From contig JAZLAU010000034.1 of assembly GCA_045613305.1 (NCBI GenBank), forward strand, positions 1-47,900: a stretch of 47,900 nucleotides of DNA. Direction: 5' to 3'. Position 1 is the stretch's first letter; every line of letters begins with the position of its first letter. This document shows, piece after piece, positions 8,047-16,834 of this stretch. Made by a program: the position numbers and the translations under genes. The DNA comes from SFTJ01 sp045613305 (lineage in GTDB: Bacteria; Bacteroidota; Bacteroidia; Bacteroidales; Muribaculaceae). The notes under the pieces were generated by a model. The model had not been told where the DNA came from. It saw only the letters and a program-made list of their open reading frames with translations, and ran no database searches.

Positions 8047-9714
8047 ATGAAAAGCGACATTCAAATTGCTCGTGAGGCCAAACTCGAGAAAATTAATGTG
8101 ATTGCAGAAAAAGTGGGCATCCCAGCCGACGACGTCTACAACTATGGCCCTTATATGGCTAAAATCCCGATGAAACTCATCGATGAAGAAAAGTGCAACA
8201 ACAGCAACCTTATTCTTGTTACTGCCATCACCCCTAACAAAGCAGGATGCGGCAAAACAACAGTTTCGGTTGGTCTCGTTCAAGCCCTTAACCGCATCGA
8301 AAAAAATGCCATTGCTGCTCTGCGCGAGCCATCGCTTGGCCCTTGCTTCGGCATGAAGGGCGGTGCTGCCGGTGGCGGATACTCGCAAGTGTTGCCTATG
8401 GAAAACATCAACCTTCACTTCACTGGCGACTTCCATGCCATCACTTCGGCCCACAATATGATTACTGCGCTACTCGACAACTACATATACCAAAACCGCA
8501 ACAACGGCATCGGATTGAGTCAAGTTATTTGGAAACGCGTGCTCGACGTTAACGACCGCAACCTTCGCAATATCGTCACCGGACTTGGCAACAGAGTGGA
8601 CGGAGTGCCCGGTCAATCGGGTTTCGACATAACTCCTGCCAGCGAAATTATGGCCATACTTTGCCTTTCGAGCGACCTTGAAGACCTTCGTCGCCGAATT
8701 GGCAACATTTTGCTCGGATACACCTACGAAAACAAGCCTTTCACCGTCAACGACCTTGGCGTGGCTGGTGCTATCACTGTGCTTTTGAAAGACGCCCTTC
8801 AACCCAACTTGGTGCAAACCCTCGAAAACACTCCTGCTTTTGTTCACGGCGGCCCATTTGCAAACATTGCTCACGGTTGCAACTCTATTATTGCCACTAA
8901 GATGGCTCTTACTTTTGGCGACTACGTTATCACCGAAGCTGGTTTCGGCGCTGACCTCGGTGCTGAAAAATTCTTCGACATCAAGTGTCGAAAGGCTGGC
9001 TTGCAACCTAAACTTACTGTTCTTGTGGCTACTGCTCAAAGTTTGAAACTTCACGGCGGCGTGCCTGAAGCCGAAATCAAGCAAGAAAATCTTGAAGGCT
9101 TGCAACGCGGATTCGAAAACCTCGACAAGCACATTGCCAACATTAAGCAATTCGGCCAAGAAGTTATCGTTACATTCAACCGCTTTGCTTGCGACACCGA
9201 AGCAGAAATTGAACTCGTTAAGCAACACTGCCAACAACTTGGCGTGGGCTTTGCCATCAACAACGTATTTGCCGAAGGCGGAAAGGGTGGCGAAGAACTT
9301 GCCAAACTTGTGGTCGACACTATCGAAAACAAGCCTTCTAAGCCTCTTCAACTAATGTATGCCGACGAAGACTCTGTGAAGACAAAAATCGAAAAGGTGG
9401 CAAAGAACATCTACGGTGCTGCTTCGGTCAACTACACCGCAGCTGCCAACAAGATGATTAAGCAAATCGAAGAACTTGGCATTAGCCACTACCCAGTGTG
9501 CATCGCCAAGACTCAATACTCATTCTCGGCCGACGCTAAGGCTCTTAATGCCATCAGCGGATTCGACATGACAGTGCGCGAAGTGGTAATCAACAACGGT
9601 GCCGAAATGATTGTGGCAATCATGGGCGACATCATGCGCATGCCTGGCCTTCCTAAAGACCCTCAGGCTCGCCGAATCGACTTCATTAACGGCGAAGTGG
9701 AAGGTTTGAGTTAA
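8047..9714 (+). CDS. fhs: Formate--tetrahydrofolate ligase
   Basis: ATP-dependent formation of 10-formyl-THF from formate, feeding purine and fMet synthesis. The 555-residue protein has the family's usual length, begins with SDIQIAREAKLEKI and carries the nucleotide-binding loop TPNKAGCGKTT at residues 62-72. Further family segments are REPSLGPCFGMKGGAAGGGY and FDITPASEIMAILCL. The P-loop differs from the well-studied clostridial form (TPAGEGKTT), but I recall similar KAGxGKTT forms in Bacteroidales. Own promoter and terminator. Confidence 0.97.
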   Translation: MKSDIQIAREAKLEKINVIAEKVGIPADDVYNYGPYMAKIPMKLIDEEKCNNSNLILVTAITPNKAGCGKTTVSVGLVQALNRIEKNAIAALREPSLGPCFGMKGGAAGGGYSQVLPMENINLHFTGDFHAITSAHNMITALLDNYIYQNRNNGIGLSQVIWKRVLDVNDRNLRNIVTGLGNRVDGVPGQSGFDITPASEIMAILCLSSDLEDLRRRIGNILLGYTYENKPFTVNDLGVAGAITVLLKDALQPNLVQTLENTPAFVHGGPFANIAHGCNSIIATKMALTFGDYVITEAGFGADLGAEKFFDIKCRKAGLQPKLTVLVATAQSLKLHGGVPEAEIKQENLEGLQRGFENLDKHIANIKQFGQEVIVTFNRFACDTEAEIELVKQHCQQLGVGFAINNVFAEGGKGGEELAKLVVDTIENKPSKPLQLMYADEDSVKTKIEKVAKNIYGAASVNYTAAANKMIKQIEELGISHYPVCIAKTQYSFSADAKALNAISGFDMTVREVVINNGAEMIVAIMGDIMRMPGLPKDPQARRIDFINGEVEGLS

Positions 9715-9740
9715 AACATAATCCTTTTTAATCATATGGT

Positions 9741-9770
9741 AGCCACCCTTTTTTGAAAGGGTGGCTTTTT
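9741..9770 (+). terminator. Terminator of fhs
   Basis: Perfect 11-bp stem AGCCACCCTTT (9741-9751) / AAAGGGTGGCT (9756-9766), tetraloop TTTG, then Ts. Confidence 0.93.
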
Positions 9771-9883
9771 ATTTGCCCTTACATTTGCTTCACAGCGCCA
9801 TGAATTATATCTGTCAACACCGCGTTGCACGAACTTTAACTTTTTTTGTCGGACGAAAACAACATTGTGGTCAAAATTTGCCA

Positions 9884-9891
9884 TATATTTG
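9884..9891 (+). promoter_or_regulatory. -7 promoter element
   Basis: TATATTTG, 40 bases before the ATG at 9932. It lies inside the upstream extension of the open frame, supporting the 9932 start. Confidence 0.6.
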
Positions 9892-9931
9892 TACTAATTG
9901 TTTGTTTAACTATTTAAAACCACATTATAAT

Positions 9932-10570
9932 ATGAAAAAAACACTCTTATCGATAGTATTATTGCTCGCATCAACCACGACATTCGCACAAATCAATAAG
10001 GATAACATCAGCATACCAGAACCCGAGTTCGAACAAGAAGCAGTTCTTGTTATCAGCGAAACCGAAGGCATACCATTGGATGTTGAACATTCAAAACTAA
10101 AAACCACCTATAACGTAGGTATGGCCATGCTGGGCGTGACTCAAGGCAACGGTTACTACGAATTGCAGGGGGCTGCTTCACCAACCACCGTTACCGGCGA
10201 TGCCTATAACAACGACCTTCACATTATCATCTCATGGTCGGACAACAAACGCTCACCTAAGCGACTTTTCCAAATCATTCCACTCGAAATCCAAAAGAAA
10301 CGCCGCATATATAATGTGACAAAAATAAACTCATTTAAAGGCACCGAATCAGCGCATCAAGGCACAGTGGATTTTAAGGCTGAAAAATATGGAGAACACT
10401 CTTATCTGATTACCATTCCGGCCGCAGAACTGATAAAAGACCAAAAAGAAATATATAAGTTTGGTCGTCAATTCATAATACGCCTACTTAATGCTTCAGC
10501 AGAAAAACTTTCCGACACTGAAGACTTCTTGACATTCGGCATTGAAAAATATCCAGAAAACAAAGAATAA
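9932..10570 (+). CDS. Secreted protein of unknown function
   Basis: A 212-residue protein starting MKKTLLSIVLLLASTTTFA, a clear signal peptide with cleavage before Gln20. The open frame extends to 9761, but that part crosses the fhs terminator and a promoter element, so I place the start at 9932. The mature part is mixed beta/alpha (YYELQGAASPTTVTGDAYNN; LHIIISWSDNKRSPKRLFQI). No lipobox or known domain. Monocistronic, ended by a terminator shared with the convergent rhaD. Confidence 0.75.
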   Translation: MKKTLLSIVLLLASTTTFAQINKDNISIPEPEFEQEAVLVISETEGIPLDVEHSKLKTTYNVGMAMLGVTQGNGYYELQGAASPTTVTGDAYNNDLHIIISWSDNKRSPKRLFQIIPLEIQKKRRIYNVTKINSFKGTESAHQGTVDFKAEKYGEHSYLITIPAAELIKDQKEIYKFGRQFIIRLLNASAEKLSDTEDFLTFGIEKYPENKE

Positions 10571-10576
10571 AATAAG

Positions 10577-10611
10577 ATAAGGGAGGAAACGCTATTGGTT
10601 TCCTCCCTTAT
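10577..10611. terminator. Bidirectional terminator between the secreted-protein gene and rhaD
   Basis: A 14-bp perfect stem ATAAGGGAGGAAAC (10577-10590) / GTTTCCTCCCTTAT (10598-10611), A-rich on the left and T-containing on the right. It sits between convergent genes. Confidence 0.85.
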
Positions 10612-10636
10612 TCGTTAGAGTTATATCTAAAACAAT

Positions 10637-11446
10637 TTACTTGGGCAGATTGAAGGCAATGCTCATTTCACGCATCTGCTCGTCGGTCATACCGTCGGGT
10701 TCAAACCCCATATTGCGCGACGCTATATAAATCAGTGCCGACTTGTTGAGCACATCCACTTGGTCGAAAGCAGCCATCACGTCAACATCTACGGCAAACA
10801 CCCCGTGCTTCTCCCACATCACCACATCGTAGTCGGCAAGTTCGCTGATTGTTGCCTCGGCAAGTTCTACCGAGCCCGGCAGTTTATATGGAATAATGCC
10901 CAAACCTCGAGGGCAAAACGCCTTTGTTTCGGGTATCATACTCCACAGCAAACGCGTAGCCACATCTTTTTCAAGATATTTCTTGCTGTGACTCATTGCC
11001 ACCAACTCTATGGGGTGCGTATGCACCGACGCCTTGTAAGGCGACCCTATTGATATCAAATAATTGTGTACGCTCAAGTGCGATGGCAATTCCGAAGTTG
11101 GTTTCACCACAGCATCGGCTATTATCTCATAGTGGGCGCAATCGTCGCAAATGCGAATCACCGACCCGTTTTCCATAGGGCGGCGGGCCAAATCGCGCAT
11201 GCGCTTATTTGTGCCTTTGCAGTAAAAATAGCAACCCTTCAAATGTGGCAATTCGGCACCTATAGGCATCGGCTCGGCTATGGCTGGCATTGTGCGGATT
11301 TCATCATCCACCCATTCGGTGATGTTCACCGTAATGTTACCGCCATTGCGCTCAGCCCAGCCTTTTTGCCACAAATAACCGGCCACTTCGGCCACCTTAT
11401 TAACTTCGGCTGCCAATTGCTGACGGCCTTCTAAAATCGATTTCAT
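10637..11446 (-). CDS. rhaD: Rhamnulose-1-phosphate aldolase
   Basis: Cleaves L-rhamnulose 1-phosphate to dihydroxyacetone phosphate and L-lactaldehyde, the last step of rhamnose breakdown. The 269-residue class II aldolase has the zinc site: H142 and H144 in SVHTHPIEL and H214 in WEKHGVFAVD, plus the likely catalytic E119 (PTSELPSH). The N-terminus AERNGGNITVN is the phosphate-binding loop. It is the last gene of the rha operon, 35 bases after rhaT. Confidence 0.96.
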   Translation of the reverse strand: MKSILEGRQQLAAEVNKVAEVAGYLWQKGWAERNGGNITVNITEWVDDEIRTMPAIAEPMPIGAELPHLKGCYFYCKGTNKRMRDLARRPMENGSVIRICDDCAHYEIIADAVVKPTSELPSHLSVHNYLISIGSPYKASVHTHPIELVAMSHSKKYLEKDVATRLLWSMIPETKAFCPRGLGIIPYKLPGSVELAEATISELADYDVVMWEKHGVFAVDVDVMAAFDQVDVLNKSALIYIASRNMGFEPDGMTDEQMREMSIAFNLPK

Positions 11447-11481
11447 AGTGTTTTGTTATGTTTCTTTCGTTAGTTAGTGCA

Positions 11482-12507
11482 TCATTGTTGAGCCACGGCT
11501 ACAACCACAATGCTGCCAATAAGAAGAAGCAAACCGCACAACAGCACCACAATGGTGCCACGGCTACAGCCCTTCCATTCCTTTAGAATTATACCCCACA
11601 CATTGCTGAATGTCACATTGAGAGCCATCAAAATGCTCCACGAGAACGCCAGCAAAACTGCACTGCCGGTTAAGAAACTCTTTCCTACTTCCAACCCGAA
11701 GAATTGAGAGTACCATAGCACACCGGCCAAAGCACAGAAAAACAAATTGCGTGGCCAAACATTCCACTTTGCATAGTCGGCAAAGGTGCTGTTCTTGGCA
11801 TTTTGCCACAAACAATAAGAGGCATTTGTGATAAATCCGCCTAACGTTACCAACAAGATTACTGGCAATCCGGCGTATAGAGCATCCACGCCGGCTTCCA
11901 GCGATGCCGCCTTTATGCTGCCGCCGGCTTCCAGACCTAACGCAAAGCAGGCACTCATCACACCGCAAAGCAGTGCCACAAGCAAGCCCTTGGTGAGAGC
12001 AAAATCCTTTACGGCTTCTTTCTGCTCCTCTTCCGACATGCCCTTTGCTCGCAAACTGCCGGCATAACCTATCACAGCAATTCCTGCCAAAGTTAGCGAT
12101 ACGCCAATGAGCAGCATTAAGCCCTGACCGTGCAACAAATCGGTGCCCGCCAAAAGGGCTGGCAAAATAGTGCCGAAGCCTGAACATGTGCCCAATGCTA
12201 TGCTTTGGCCCAACGCCACACCAAGGTAGCGCATGCTCAACCCGAAAGTCAAGCCGCCAACTCCCCACAACGCTCCATAGCCCATTATCAACGGTATGTT
12301 GCCCTTAGCCCAAAGCGATGTCAAGGTCTCTCCTTCTGGGATGCCCAATCCGGCCCCCAACAACGGGAACACAAGCCATGCAAAGATGCCCTGCACAAGC
12401 CAAAACGATTCCCAACTCCAGTCTTTAACCTTCTTGATAGGCACATACGAACTCGATTGCCCGAAACTGCCTAACGCTATTATTAATAAACCTATAAGTA
12501 TTTCCAT
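11482..12507 (-). CDS. rhaT: L-rhamnose/proton symporter
   Basis: A 341-residue inner-membrane protein of the RhaT family with about ten helices; length matches the E. coli protein (344). It imports L-rhamnose with protons. Family-typical text includes GQSSSYVPIKKVKDWSWESFW near the N-terminus and LGQSIALGTCSGFGTILPAL. The start is 5 bases after the rhaA stop, indicating tight coupling. Confidence 0.95.
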   Translation of the reverse strand: MEILIGLLIIALGSFGQSSSYVPIKKVKDWSWESFWLVQGIFAWLVFPLLGAGLGIPEGETLTSLWAKGNIPLIMGYGALWGVGGLTFGLSMRYLGVALGQSIALGTCSGFGTILPALLAGTDLLHGQGLMLLIGVSLTLAGIAVIGYAGSLRAKGMSEEEQKEAVKDFALTKGLLVALLCGVMSACFALGLEAGGSIKAASLEAGVDALYAGLPVILLVTLGGFITNASYCLWQNAKNSTFADYAKWNVWPRNLFFCALAGVLWYSQFFGLEVGKSFLTGSAVLLAFSWSILMALNVTFSNVWGIILKEWKGCSRGTIVVLLCGLLLLIGSIVVVAVAQQ

Positions 12508-12512
12508 AATGA

Positions 12513-13766
12513 TTAATTACGTTTCGACAACACATCCTTTTCGTAAGCCTCAACATCGGCAATAAATTCTTCGCCCACAGGCACACCGTTCTTTAGGCAG
12601 AACATATCCCAAACGGCATTCCATGGCAACGACTTGCATTCTTCGAGCAAGGCCAAGCGTTGGAATCCCTTTCCTTCTGCTTCATATGCACGAAGTGTGG
12701 TTAATGGTTCGAGTAGAGCCTGCAACAAACACTTTTGTGTGGCACGGCTACCGATAACGTATGCGCCAATGCGATTGATTGAAGCATCGAAATAGTCGAG
12801 ACCAATGTGCACCTTACCCAATGCGTCGCAGCGAACAATTTCCTTGCAAAGGTCTAAAGTGTCGTCGTTCATGATAGTAACGTGGTCAGAGTCCCAACGC
12901 ACCGGACGGCTAACGTGCAACATCAGTTCAGGCACAAAAAGCAACATCGACGACATCTTGTCGGCAACACTTTCTGTTGGGTGGAAGTGGCCGGTGTCGA
13001 GTGTTATGATTTTATTATTTTGCGCCGCATAACCAATGTAGAAATCGTTTGAACCCACGGTGTAACTTTCCAAACCGATGCCAAACACTTTCGATTCGAT
13101 GCAATCGCGCATATTGTCGTAATGCTGCTCAAACACCTTGTCAAGGCTGTCTTTCAACAACGAACGGTAGAGCATACGATTCACAGTGATATCTTTGCTG
13201 CCATCGTGCACCCATAGGTTCATAATACACGGGTCGGCCTGACGCTTACCCATCTCTTCAGCAATTGCACGGCAACGCTTGGTGTGCTCAATCCAGAAAT
13301 CGCGTATTCCCTTATCAGGGTGCGACAAACTCAAGTCGCCCGACTTTGGATGCGAAAACGATGTGCTGTTAAAGTCAAGTTTCATTCCGGTTTCGGCCGA
13401 CCACTGCATCCAACTTTCGAAATGGCATGGTTCCACCTCATCACGGTCAACATACTTGCCGCCGAAATCACCATATATTTCGTGTAGGCTAAGGCGATGC
13501 TTGCCTGGTATCAATGAAGCCGACTTCTCAATGTCGGCACGAAGTTCATCTATGTTTCGTGCTTTGCCCGGATAGTTGCCTGTGGCTTGAATACCGCCAC
13601 TCAACGAAGCACTCGATTCAAAACCTGTCACATCGTCGGCCTGCCAGCAGTGCATCGAGAGCTGAATGCCCTGCAATGTTTCAAGGGCCTTATCGGTGTC
13701 AACTCCTATGGCTGCATATCGCTCACGAGCCACTTCATACGCTTTCTTTACTAATTCTTCTTTCAT
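12513..13766 (-). CDS. rhaA: L-rhamnose isomerase
   Basis: Converts L-rhamnose to L-rhamnulose in the cytoplasm. The 417-residue TIM-barrel enzyme has the family's length. Recognisable segments are the N-terminal GIQLSMHCWQADDVTGFE, the metal-site region ITLDTGHFHPTESVADK and LDYFDASINRIGAY (D324, D327). It lies 20 bases downstream of rhaB in the same operon. Confidence 0.97.
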   Translation of the reverse strand: MKEELVKKAYEVARERYAAIGVDTDKALETLQGIQLSMHCWQADDVTGFESSASLSGGIQATGNYPGKARNIDELRADIEKSASLIPGKHRLSLHEIYGDFGGKYVDRDEVEPCHFESWMQWSAETGMKLDFNSTSFSHPKSGDLSLSHPDKGIRDFWIEHTKRCRAIAEEMGKRQADPCIMNLWVHDGSKDITVNRMLYRSLLKDSLDKVFEQHYDNMRDCIESKVFGIGLESYTVGSNDFYIGYAAQNNKIITLDTGHFHPTESVADKMSSMLLFVPELMLHVSRPVRWDSDHVTIMNDDTLDLCKEIVRCDALGKVHIGLDYFDASINRIGAYVIGSRATQKCLLQALLEPLTTLRAYEAEGKGFQRLALLEECKSLPWNAVWDMFCLKNGVPVGEEFIADVEAYEKDVLSKRN

Positions 13767-13786
13767 GTTTGTATGGTATTTAAAGT

Positions 13787-15262
13787 TTATTTATTTCTGA
13801 TAGTTTGTATCTCAACAAAGCGGGCATACAAGTCATCCCACTGAGCCACGTCTTGCGGTTCATAATAGGCAAGTTTAACCGACGCCGCCGACACCTTACG
13901 CATGTCGATGAGCGTCGCTACCTGTCCGGCCGCCTTCAGTTGCAGCAATATGTTGCCCAACGCTGTTCCTTCCACCGGACCGCTTACCACAGTTTTGCCT
14001 ATGGCATTGGCCGTCATCTGCATCAAGTGCTGATTTTGCGACCCTCCGCCTATTACATGCAGACGACGCACTGCAAAGTCAATCATTCCCTCAATGCCCG
14101 ACAGCACTTGGCGGTAACGTAACGCCAAACTGCGGAATATGCAAAGGCAGAAATCACCCGCAGTTACCGGCACTGGCTGACCTGTTGATTGGCAATATTC
14201 TTCAATGGCGGCTCTCATGCTGTCAGGATGTGCAAAGGCAGCATCGTCAGGGTCAATCAACCCTTCAAAGTTTGATGTTGCGCATAGTGCCACCAAATCG
14301 GCAACATTGGCCGGAGCATCGTTCAACTCATCACGACATTGCTCCAACAGCCACATTCCGCAAATGTTTTTCAAGAAACGCACCGTGCCGTCAACGCCGC
14401 CCTCGTTGGTGAAGTTTTGACGAAGGCTCTCTGCATCCACTATAGGCACCTTACTTTCAACTCCCAGCAGCGACCATGTGCCGCAACTCAAATAGGCATA
14501 CTGCTCATCTTTAGCCGGAACTGCCACTACAGCCGAGGCTGTGTCGTGCCCGGCAACTGCCACCACTGGCACGGCTGGCATTCCTGTGGCCTGCTGCACT
14601 TGCTTGGTGAGCATTCCCACCACTGTGCCCGGTTGTGTTAGGTCGCCAAACTGCTCCCTTCGCATTCCTATTGCATCGAGCAGGGTCTCATCAAGGTCGC
14701 CCTCTCTCACGTTGAGCATCTGCGATGTTGAAGCCACTGTGCTTTCGGTTATGCATTTTCCTGTGAGCAGATAGGTTAAAGCATCGGGTATGAACGCCAC
14801 CTTGTGGGCATGCTCAAGAGCCGAACACTGGCCACGACGCAAGGTGTCGAGTTGAAACAGTGAGTTAAACTCCATAAATTGTATGCCTGTACGGTCATAT
14901 ACCTCCTCGCGCGACACTCTTTCAAACAATTTTGGCATTGCGCCCTCGGTGTGACTGTCGCGATAGCAATAAGGCAGCCCCAGCAAACGCCCATCGCTGC
15001 CAAACATGGCAAAGTCGCATCCCCACGAGTCGATGCCTATCGACAACGGAACTATGCCTTGAGCCGACAGCAATCGCAACGCGTGCAATATCTCGTTATA
15101 TAACGCTGGCAAGTCCCAATGCAAATGGCCCGCCATTGGTATCATAGGATTTTTAAAGCGGCTCAACTCGCGCATCTCCACCTTTGTGCCGTCGTAATAT
15201 CCCAGCACCACTCGGCCACTCGTTGCGCCCAAATCGACCGCCATATAGCATCTATCTTTCAT
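13787..15262 (-). CDS. rhaB: Rhamnulokinase
   Basis: Phosphorylates L-rhamnulose at O1. The 491-residue FGGY-family kinase starts with the ATP-loop sequence AVDLGATSGRVVLG and contains VAVAGHDTASAVVAVPA and YLSCGTWSLLGVE, then LHVIGGGSQNQHLMQMTANA, all typical of RhaB. First gene of the rha operon, divergent from the AraC-type regulator. Confidence 0.97.
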   Translation of the reverse strand: MKDRCYMAVDLGATSGRVVLGYYDGTKVEMRELSRFKNPMIPMAGHLHWDLPALYNEILHALRLLSAQGIVPLSIGIDSWGCDFAMFGSDGRLLGLPYCYRDSHTEGAMPKLFERVSREEVYDRTGIQFMEFNSLFQLDTLRRGQCSALEHAHKVAFIPDALTYLLTGKCITESTVASTSQMLNVREGDLDETLLDAIGMRREQFGDLTQPGTVVGMLTKQVQQATGMPAVPVVAVAGHDTASAVVAVPAKDEQYAYLSCGTWSLLGVESKVPIVDAESLRQNFTNEGGVDGTVRFLKNICGMWLLEQCRDELNDAPANVADLVALCATSNFEGLIDPDDAAFAHPDSMRAAIEEYCQSTGQPVPVTAGDFCLCIFRSLALRYRQVLSGIEGMIDFAVRRLHVIGGGSQNQHLMQMTANAIGKTVVSGPVEGTALGNILLQLKAAGQVATLIDMRKVSAASVKLAYYEPQDVAQWDDLYARFVEIQTIRNK

Positions 15263-15394
15263 GTGTATTATGGTTTAATATTTGATTTTTGCAGTTTGGT
15301 TCATTCGCAAAATTTTGTCGCTTATGAGGTCTTAACACTCATTTACACACATAATTTTGCACTTTAATTACAAATTTAAGTTATTATTTATTCA

Positions 15395-15402
15395 CAAACC
15401 TA
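15395..15402 (-). promoter_or_regulatory. Possible -7 element for the rha operon
   Basis: On the minus strand TAGGTTTG matches TAnnTTTG and would give a leader of about 125 nt before rhaB. The divergent spacer (15263-15478) also holds a palindrome CAAAATTTTG at 15309-15318. Activator sites cannot be assigned by eye. Confidence 0.45.
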
Positions 15403-15478
15403 TGTTTTTTGCTATATATACTATAAAAATTGGCACTCCTATTATCTCCATCAAAAAAAATTTCACTAAACTTGTAGT

Positions 15479-16348
15479 ATGAAACCCATTAAATACATCA
15501 CCGAAAATCCGTCGGACGCCCTTTGGGGATTGTCGATTTGCTCTGTTGGCTACCAGAAAGTGCAGCCAGGCGAGCCGTATCCTCCGTCGGGGCACAACGA
15601 GGAATATTTGTTTTCGCCCGAAAAGGGGCGAACACTCAACGAATATCAAATGCTCTACATAGCATCGGGCCACGGCGAACTTCACACCACCCATGCCGGG
15701 AAAATCAACATCAACGAAGGCGACATGTTTCTGATTTTCCCCGACGAATGGCATTCCTATAAGCCATCGGCCGAATCGGGTTGGGAAGAATATTGGATTG
15801 GGTTTCGCGGCGCCAACATCGACCACCGAGTGAAGGCTGGATTTTTCTCAATCGATAATCCTGTGTACAACGTGGGATACAACACCGTCATCATCGACCT
15901 CTATCGCAAAGCCATCGACACGGCCTCGAGGCAAAAGCCTTATTTTCAGCAGTTGCTTGCCGGTATTGTTAACCATCTTCTGGGCATGATGTTTATGACA
16001 AGCCAAAGCCAAAGCCTGCTGTCTTCACCCGAACTGCCTACGGTTATCGACAACGCCCGACTATTTATGCAAAGCAAAGTGGAGGAGGTGTTATATATGC
16101 CCGACGTGGCCAAGCACCTCAACATCAGTTATGCCTCGTTTAGACACCTGTTTAAGAAATACACCGGACTTTCGCCTGCTCAATACCTGATAAACCTACG
16201 ACTGCACCGAGCAAAAGAATTGCTGAGAGGTAGCCAAGCAAGCATCAAGGAGATTTCATACCGCCTACAGTTTGAAAATCCCGAATACTTTGCCACCCTG
16301 TTCAAAAAGAAAACAGGCATCAAGCCTTCTGAATTCAGAAAAGGATAA
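15479..16348 (+). CDS. AraC-family regulator of the rhamnose locus
   Basis: A 289-residue protein with an N-terminal cupin-like sugar-sensing domain (about 35-125: LYIASGHGELHTTHAGKI, GDMFLIFPDEWHSYKP). The C-terminal AraC DNA-binding domain carries two helix-turn-helix motifs (about 190-289: VAKHLNISYASFRHLFKKYT; ISYRLQFENPEYFATLFKKK). It is transcribed divergently from rhaBATD and is probably its rhamnose-responsive activator. It is analogous to RhaR/RhaS but not clearly orthologous, so I give no symbol. Confidence 0.9.
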   Translation: MKPIKYITENPSDALWGLSICSVGYQKVQPGEPYPPSGHNEEYLFSPEKGRTLNEYQMLYIASGHGELHTTHAGKININEGDMFLIFPDEWHSYKPSAESGWEEYWIGFRGANIDHRVKAGFFSIDNPVYNVGYNTVIIDLYRKAIDTASRQKPYFQQLLAGIVNHLLGMMFMTSQSQSLLSSPELPTVIDNARLFMQSKVEEVLYMPDVAKHLNISYASFRHLFKKYTGLSPAQYLINLRLHRAKELLRGSQASIKEISYRLQFENPEYFATLFKKKTGIKPSEFRKG

Positions 16349-16453
16349 TCCTCCATCCCATCACATGCCGTTAAAAAAAATGCCACCCTTGAAACAAAAA
16401 ATTTTCTTTAAGGGCCGCTCTACTATGTCCGCCCAGCACTGGCACAATCTTGA

Positions 16454-16606
16454 CACAATGAGCGTCGCAGGCCTTGCTGCGTCATAAACCTAAGCCCTCG
16501 CCAACAAGGGCACTACAACTATGCGGAGGAAATCGACAGCAAGTATCTCACACAAGTGGCGGTGCATACCACAAACCTGTTTTTCACCACTTTGCCAGAA
16601 CTATAA
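16454..16606 (+). pseudogene. Possible remnant of a decayed coding sequence
   Basis: A 50-codon open stretch without a start codon, ending in TAA at 16604-16606. It reads ...QQGHYNYAEEIDSKYLTQVA... and ...TTNLFFTTLPEL. Amino-acid composition and GC content are unlike the flanking AT-rich spacer. It could be the tail of a lost gene or transposase; I recognise no family. It may also be chance. Confidence 0.25.
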
Positions 16607-16628
16607 AAAAATGCTCGAGCGCCTGACC

Positions 16629-16710
16629 TCACGGTTTACACTCGAGCCTACTTAGAGTATTTAATGTTACATTGTTAGTATTTCCATCCTTTTGATGCAT
16701 CAAACCGTGA
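16629..16710. promoter_or_regulatory. Inverted repeats upstream of the nan promoter, candidate operator
   Basis: TCACGGTTT (16629-16637) is repeated in reverse complement as AAACCGTGA (16702-16710). The second copy is itself framed by ATGCA (16695-16699) and TGCAT (16716-16720). GCTCGAG (16613-16619) and CTCGAGC (16641-16647) form another pair. All lie 70-170 bases upstream of the -7 element at 16781, where an activator or repressor could bind. Confidence 0.35.
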
Positions 16711-16780
16711 AAAGTTGCATTTACTATGATTTTTTTTATTTAAAATACTCAAAAAAGGCGATAAGTAGTAATAAAAAGGT

Positions 16781-16788
16781 TATCTTTG
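16781..16788 (+). promoter_or_regulatory. -7 promoter element of the nan operon
   Basis: TATCTTTG, exact TAnnTTTG, 47 bases before the lyase ATG. No TTG lies at the ideal distance upstream, which fits an activator-dependent promoter. Confidence 0.65.
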
Positions 16789-16834
16789 TTAAATACAAAA
16801 AAGCACAAACACTATAATTTTCAAAAAAAACTAT

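Larger units (their letters stand above)
16349..16834. other. 486-base region upstream of the nan locus
   Basis: This spacer has three parts. The first has a weak CCCTT...AAGGG hairpin near 16388-16415 after the AraC gene. The second (16454-16606) is GC-richer and reads like decayed coding sequence. The third is AT-rich with inverted repeats (16613-16647, 16629-16710) and the nan promoter element at 16781. Confidence 0.6.

Noticed and set aside
16272..16487. 71-codon plus-strand ORF overlapping the AraC gene end
   Set aside because: Most of it is an out-of-frame reading of the AraC-family DNA-binding domain; the remainder is lysine-rich spacer sequence.
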